Assembly: GCA_031216915.1 (NCBI GenBank)
Contig: JAUFNR010000065.1
Span: forward strand, 62,001 to 126,000
DNA from: Pictodentalium vernedei
Taxonomy: Eukaryota; Mollusca; Scaphopoda; Dentaliida; Dentaliidae
Length of the DNA stretch: 64,000 bases
Direction of reading: 5' to 3'
The position numbers and the translations under genes were made by a program. Below, one piece after another: positions 60,956 to 64,000 of the stretch. Every line of letters starts with the position of its first letter. Positions within the stretch are counted from its first letter, which is position 1. The notes beneath the pieces are model-generated. The model was not told the origin of the DNA, did not search any database, and saw only the letters and a program-made list of their open reading frames with translations.

Positions 60956-61713
60956 AACAAGAGCTGGACTTTCGTCCGGTGCATACCCCCACATGGTGTA
61001 CAGCCAGTGTGGGCATATCTATGACCAACACAACAAATATCATTTATGAATATTCTCATACGAACTGACGGATGGATGCACAGATGGACAGACACAATCC
61101 AGTATACCCCCTCCCCCTTCCATTTTCTTTGAAAGTTTTCAACAATTTCCAACAATTTCTTAGTCAAAAGATATGGTAAATTGTTTGGTGTTTGGAAGTT
61201 TAATGCAATGAGGCAGAAGCCTTTGTCATAGGCAAACTGCATGCCATATTTCACTGAAATCCGATGACCCCAATCCAGTATCCCCCTCCCCCCCCTCCCA
61301 TTTTCTTCAAAAGTTTTCAACAATTTCCAAGTCAAAAGGTATGGTAAATTGTTTAGTGTTTGGAAGTTTTATGCAATGAGGCAGAAGCCTTTGTCATAGG
61401 CAAACTGCATGCCATATTTCACCAAAAGCCGATAACCCATACTTTTGATACAGACTGAACAGACAAATAATGTCTATTTCCTACAATTTCTAAGTCAAAA
61501 AAGGGGGATAACTCTAAAAAGGAGAATGTGAGAAATATCATTGAATCCTTTTTTTTAAAGCCTATACCATAAGCAGTGTTCATGGCAAATTTCATTGCAA
61601 TAGAACATTCTATACCCGAGATAAGGCTTTATGAATATTTTCGGACGGACTCACACACGGACGGACGCATGTAATCCAGTATACCCCCATTTTCCTCGAA
61701 AGTGGGGGTATAA
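60956..61713 (+). mobile_element. Hairpin-ended element, family D, nested in family C
   Basis: Starts AACAAGAGCTGGAC, has a small GGAC/GTCC hairpin, then the arm GCATACCCCCAC. The core repeats every 176 bp (CAATCCAGTA at 61095 and 61271). It ends with a 31-nt hairpin at 61681-61711: arms ATACCCCCATTTTC and GAAAGTGGGGGTAT, 13 of 14 paired, loop CTC. It interrupts a family C core between GGAAA and AAATATTG with no clear target-site duplication other than A bases. Confidence 0.83.
61681..61711 (+). other. 3' terminal hairpin of family D
   Basis: 14-nt arms with one mismatch around loop CTC. ATACCCCCAC, in the 5' arm, is the exact reverse complement of GTGGGGGTAT at the hairpin's end. Confidence 0.85.
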
Positions 61714-62143
61714 AAATATTGAACGTGTAACATCCCATTACAACCCTCTATCCATGTGCCAGATATAAAAAGTGTAGCTTGAACCATGTTGGAGTGAGGG
61801 GCGGTAACATAAAATAGAGAAAAAAGCTTAAAAAACACAACATAAATGGCCACTATGCCGCCATCTTGGATTTTGAAGAAAAAATATTGAACGTGCATCA
61901 ACCCCTCCCAACCCTCTATCCATGTGCCAAATATGCAAAGTGTAGCTTGAACCATGTTGGTGGGAGGGGTGGTAACAGGAAAATAGAGGAAAAAAACTTA
62001 AAAAACACAACAAAAATGGCCGCCATTCCGCCATCTTGGATTTTGAAAAGAAAATTTTGAGCGTGCATCATCCCTCAGAACCATTTATCCATGAACCAAA
62101 TATGAAAGGTGTAGCTTAAAGCATGTTGGAGGGTGGTAACATT

Positions 62144-62185
62144 AGAAACAGACAGACAGACAGATGGACAGACAGACAGACGGAC
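62144..62185. repeat. (GACA)n microsatellite
   Basis: ACAGACAGACAGACAGATGG-type tract immediately before the family C terminal hairpin. Confidence 0.9.
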
Positions 62186-62199
62186 AGAGTGCAATCCTA

Positions 62200-62229
62200 T
62201 AGTCCCCTTACGGTTCCCGTAGGGGACTA
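62200..62229 (+). other. 3' terminal hairpin of family C
   Basis: Arms TAGTCCCCTTACGG and CCGTAGGGGACTA pair fully except for one bulged T; loop TTC. Confidence 0.87.
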
Positions 62230-62850
62230 AAAAGGTAACAGATGACAACAATGGACATGGTGATAACATAATGCCCCCTCTCAAAGAGGCTGGGGGCAAA
62301 ATAAAATTTAATGGTTTATATCTGATATTTTACCCAAGTTAAGAAGATTGATAAATTTCTCCCTTCAATGCAATAAGACTTTGCAAGCCTTCTTGCTCTC
62401 AATGGAAGAAATACGCCACCAGCCATGCTATTTTGTAGACTATGAGGCCTAAAAACATAAACCAAGAACACAAATGTTTGAGGGCAAAGAAATAATCAGA
62501 GAGAGAAAAACAAAAAATGCTTTCCTGTATGCAATTTCACAACCTGAAAAACATAAAAATCTACTTGTACTTTATGCAGCCTTACACAAGTTATGTAAAA
62601 CTCATATCGAAGGCTAATTTTTGTTTCAATATTTTTCAAGAAAAAACTCTACATAAAGGTACTTTAAAAGATTTTCACAATTTTTGGTCCCGCACGATGA
62701 GAAAATTCCCAATTAAAAAGGGATCCAGACCCCTTTCACAATCAGGGTACATGTATGTGGACCTCTAACATTGGCTGAACTAGTAGTGACATGCAGTGTG
62801 CTTTTAGTACACCATGCCAACATACACATTCAAGCAATATGTGTCTGCCC
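62230..62850. other. Intergenic, no gene recognised
   Basis: One 83-codon plus-strand frame (62,517-62,768) with no recognisable domain; not supported as a gene. Confidence 0.5.
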
Positions 62851-62852
62851 TG

Positions 62853-63185
62853 CCCCCCCCCCCCCCCCCCTGGATGCTGTAAACCGAATATCAAAAGATT
62901 CTGACCATTTCGATGCCCTCGAATAACACCCTAACATAACCCATGGCATTTTTTTTAACATTCAATTAAGGATGCTTCATACCAAATAACAGTTCTCTGT
63001 TCTATGTGTTTTGGGGAAAATGTGGGCATTTGAAAATATTTATATTTTTAGCTCCTGGGGTTCCCATGGGGATGCAGGAATTTTTTGTGGTACAAGTCTA
63101 GTGCTTATGACCCAATATCACATACCAAATTTGGTTCAAATCGGACCATCAGTTCAGAAAATATAATTTTTGGGCAGACCAAAAG
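62853..63185 (+). mobile_element. Family A fragment (near-3' part, no hairpin)
   Basis: After C18 at 62853-62870, blocks TATCAAAAGATTCTGA, AACACCCTAACATAACC, TTCCCATGGGGATG and CAAATTTGGTTCA follow the family A order near 28,230-28,580. Both ends are missing. Confidence 0.75.
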
Positions 63186-63714
63186 AAATCTTGAAATAAA
63201 CTTCCAAGAATGGTTGGAAGTTTATGTTCCAGTTTATAATTTTGTTTATATATGAGAATTGGTTTCTTTTAATGCACGGGAAATAACCATTAACTCAATA
63301 ACTGTTGATTAATGAAATTTTATAGCCACAACTACCCTACTAATAACTTGGGATGGAGAGCACAAATAATTCTCAAACTACTGTCTAATTATTTCACTGT
63401 AACAACTTTCTTTCCAAAGACAATAAACAAGAAGAATATCCAGGAATGTGTGCGTAATCATTCTTAAATACTATGCAGGGTTGAATGTTAACTCGGTCTG
63501 TAACCTTACTAAACCAACGCACAACATTGGTAACAACTTGATGTCATGGCACTGACTGACAAACAGCCTATTATATTCCACAACAGTCTATTGCTGTGAT
63601 AAGTTATACTTGTCACAGCTTTTTACCATGGAACTGCCACTTGCCATGGCTAATTTTGTGGGACTGCATTTTTAACAAGTGAATTCAAGACACAAGTCAA
63701 GGTTAGTAACTAGA
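63186..63714. other. Intergenic, no gene recognised
   Basis: AT-rich with no recognised repeat or coding region. Confidence 0.5.
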
Positions 63715-63858
63715 GGATATGGAATGAGTGTTTTCTCATATAATATTTATGAAACGAGTCTAAAAATTTTCCGTTTTAGCGAGTCTCTAATGAGCCTAAA
63801 CAGAAAATTCGGACGAGTTTCATAAATATTATATGAGAAAAACACTCATTTCATATTC
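63715..63858. repeat. 144-bp foldback palindrome (candidate MITE)
   Basis: The left half (ATGAGTGTTTTCTCATATAA, then TATTTATGAAACGAG) matches the reverse complement of the right half over roughly 50 bp, with one 1-nt length difference and a few mismatches. The centre, near 63,786, is unpaired. No flanking duplication was resolved. Confidence 0.85.
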
Positions 63859-63950
63859 TATTTATCATATGACACACACACGCACAAATTAGCCACTTAG
63901 TATTACTTTTTTAATCCATCACATAACTTGCGTTGCAGACGCCACTTGGA

Positions 63951-64000
63951 AACAAGAGGACCCAGGAGCCCTGAGGGCACTCACCTGACAAGGTAGTCTA
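63951..64000 (+). mobile_element. 5' end of an AACAAG element, cut by window end
   Basis: Starts AACAAGAGGACCCAGG, has an imperfect palindrome-like stretch and then the arm CTCACCTGAC, which equals the reverse complement of one hairpin arm at 33,774-33,805. Confidence 0.7.

Larger units (their letters stand above)
60359..62229 (+). mobile_element. Hairpin-ended tandem-core element, family C (host of a nested element)
   Basis: Starts AACAAG, then a CCACCGAGGTGG palindrome (60372-60383) and the arm TAGTCCCCTACGG (60387-60399). The core consists of repeats of about 169 bp (CATCTTGGATTTTGAA at 60452 and 60620, and again near 61,863 and 62,032), with ACAGACAGACAG microsatellites near 60,740 and 62,144. 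It ends with a 30-nt hairpin at 62200-62229. The 5' arm is the exact reverse complement of the hairpin's right arm. Interrupted by another element at 60,956-61,713. Confidence 0.83.

Noticed and set aside
60811-61335. 174-codon minus-strand frame
   Set aside because: It runs across the junction of a nested insertion (family D into family C) and through tandem cores, so it cannot be an ancestral gene.

Overview
This is a non-coding, repeat-dominated piece of an animal nuclear genome, most likely from a lophotrochozoan and probably a marine bivalve. Evidence: AT-rich intergenic sequence with long poly-G/C runs, two tRNA-derived SINEs with A/T-rich tails, a long satellite array, many copies of repeats that begin AACAAG and end in a hairpin (the style of bivalve 'pearl'-like / non-autonomous Helitron elements, as I recall them), and one very large Helitron2/Helentron-type gene. 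No bacterial-type gene order, rRNA or intact tRNA gene was seen. I recognise only one protein-coding gene.

Layout. (1) Positions 1 to about 20,225 are a head-to-tail array of a 2,890-bp unit, seven copies, running off the left edge. The unit is itself built partly from diverged subrepeats of about 376 and 404 bp. Six copies are nearly identical; the seventh, at the array edge, is clearly more diverged. (2) About 20,226-24,840 is a degenerate skirt of the array: decayed pieces of the unit mixed with a GGCA-rich simple-repeat zone. (3) 24,841-47,500 is a mosaic of mobile-element copies: two SINE insertions, two near-identical elements of about 1.95 kb (27,005 and 33,817), several tandem-core elements with 3' terminal hairpins, and minisatellites of 36, 43, about 164 and 167 bp. 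(4) 48,531-56,702 (minus strand) is an uninterrupted 2,723-codon gene for a Helentron replicase/helicase. In order it carries a putative herpesvirus-tegument-like cysteine protease (deubiquitinase) domain, an OTU cysteine protease domain, about sixteen 18-residue repeats, a Cys-rich/DUF6570-like region, a HUH two-tyrosine Rep domain, a Pif1-type SF1 helicase and a C-terminal EEP endonuclease. (5) 56,703-64,000 holds more hairpin-ended elements, one nested cleanly inside another, a 144-bp foldback palindrome, and the first 50 bp of another AACAAG element.

How the parts fit. Most non-satellite repeats share one architecture: a 5' AACAAG start, a short palindrome, a 5' arm that matches one arm of a 3' terminal hairpin, a tandem-repeat core, and a short-period microsatellite just before the hairpin. 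This resembles non-autonomous Helentrons. The intact RepHel gene in the same window is a plausible source of the transposition machinery for such elements, but I could not find its own termini, so that link is inference.
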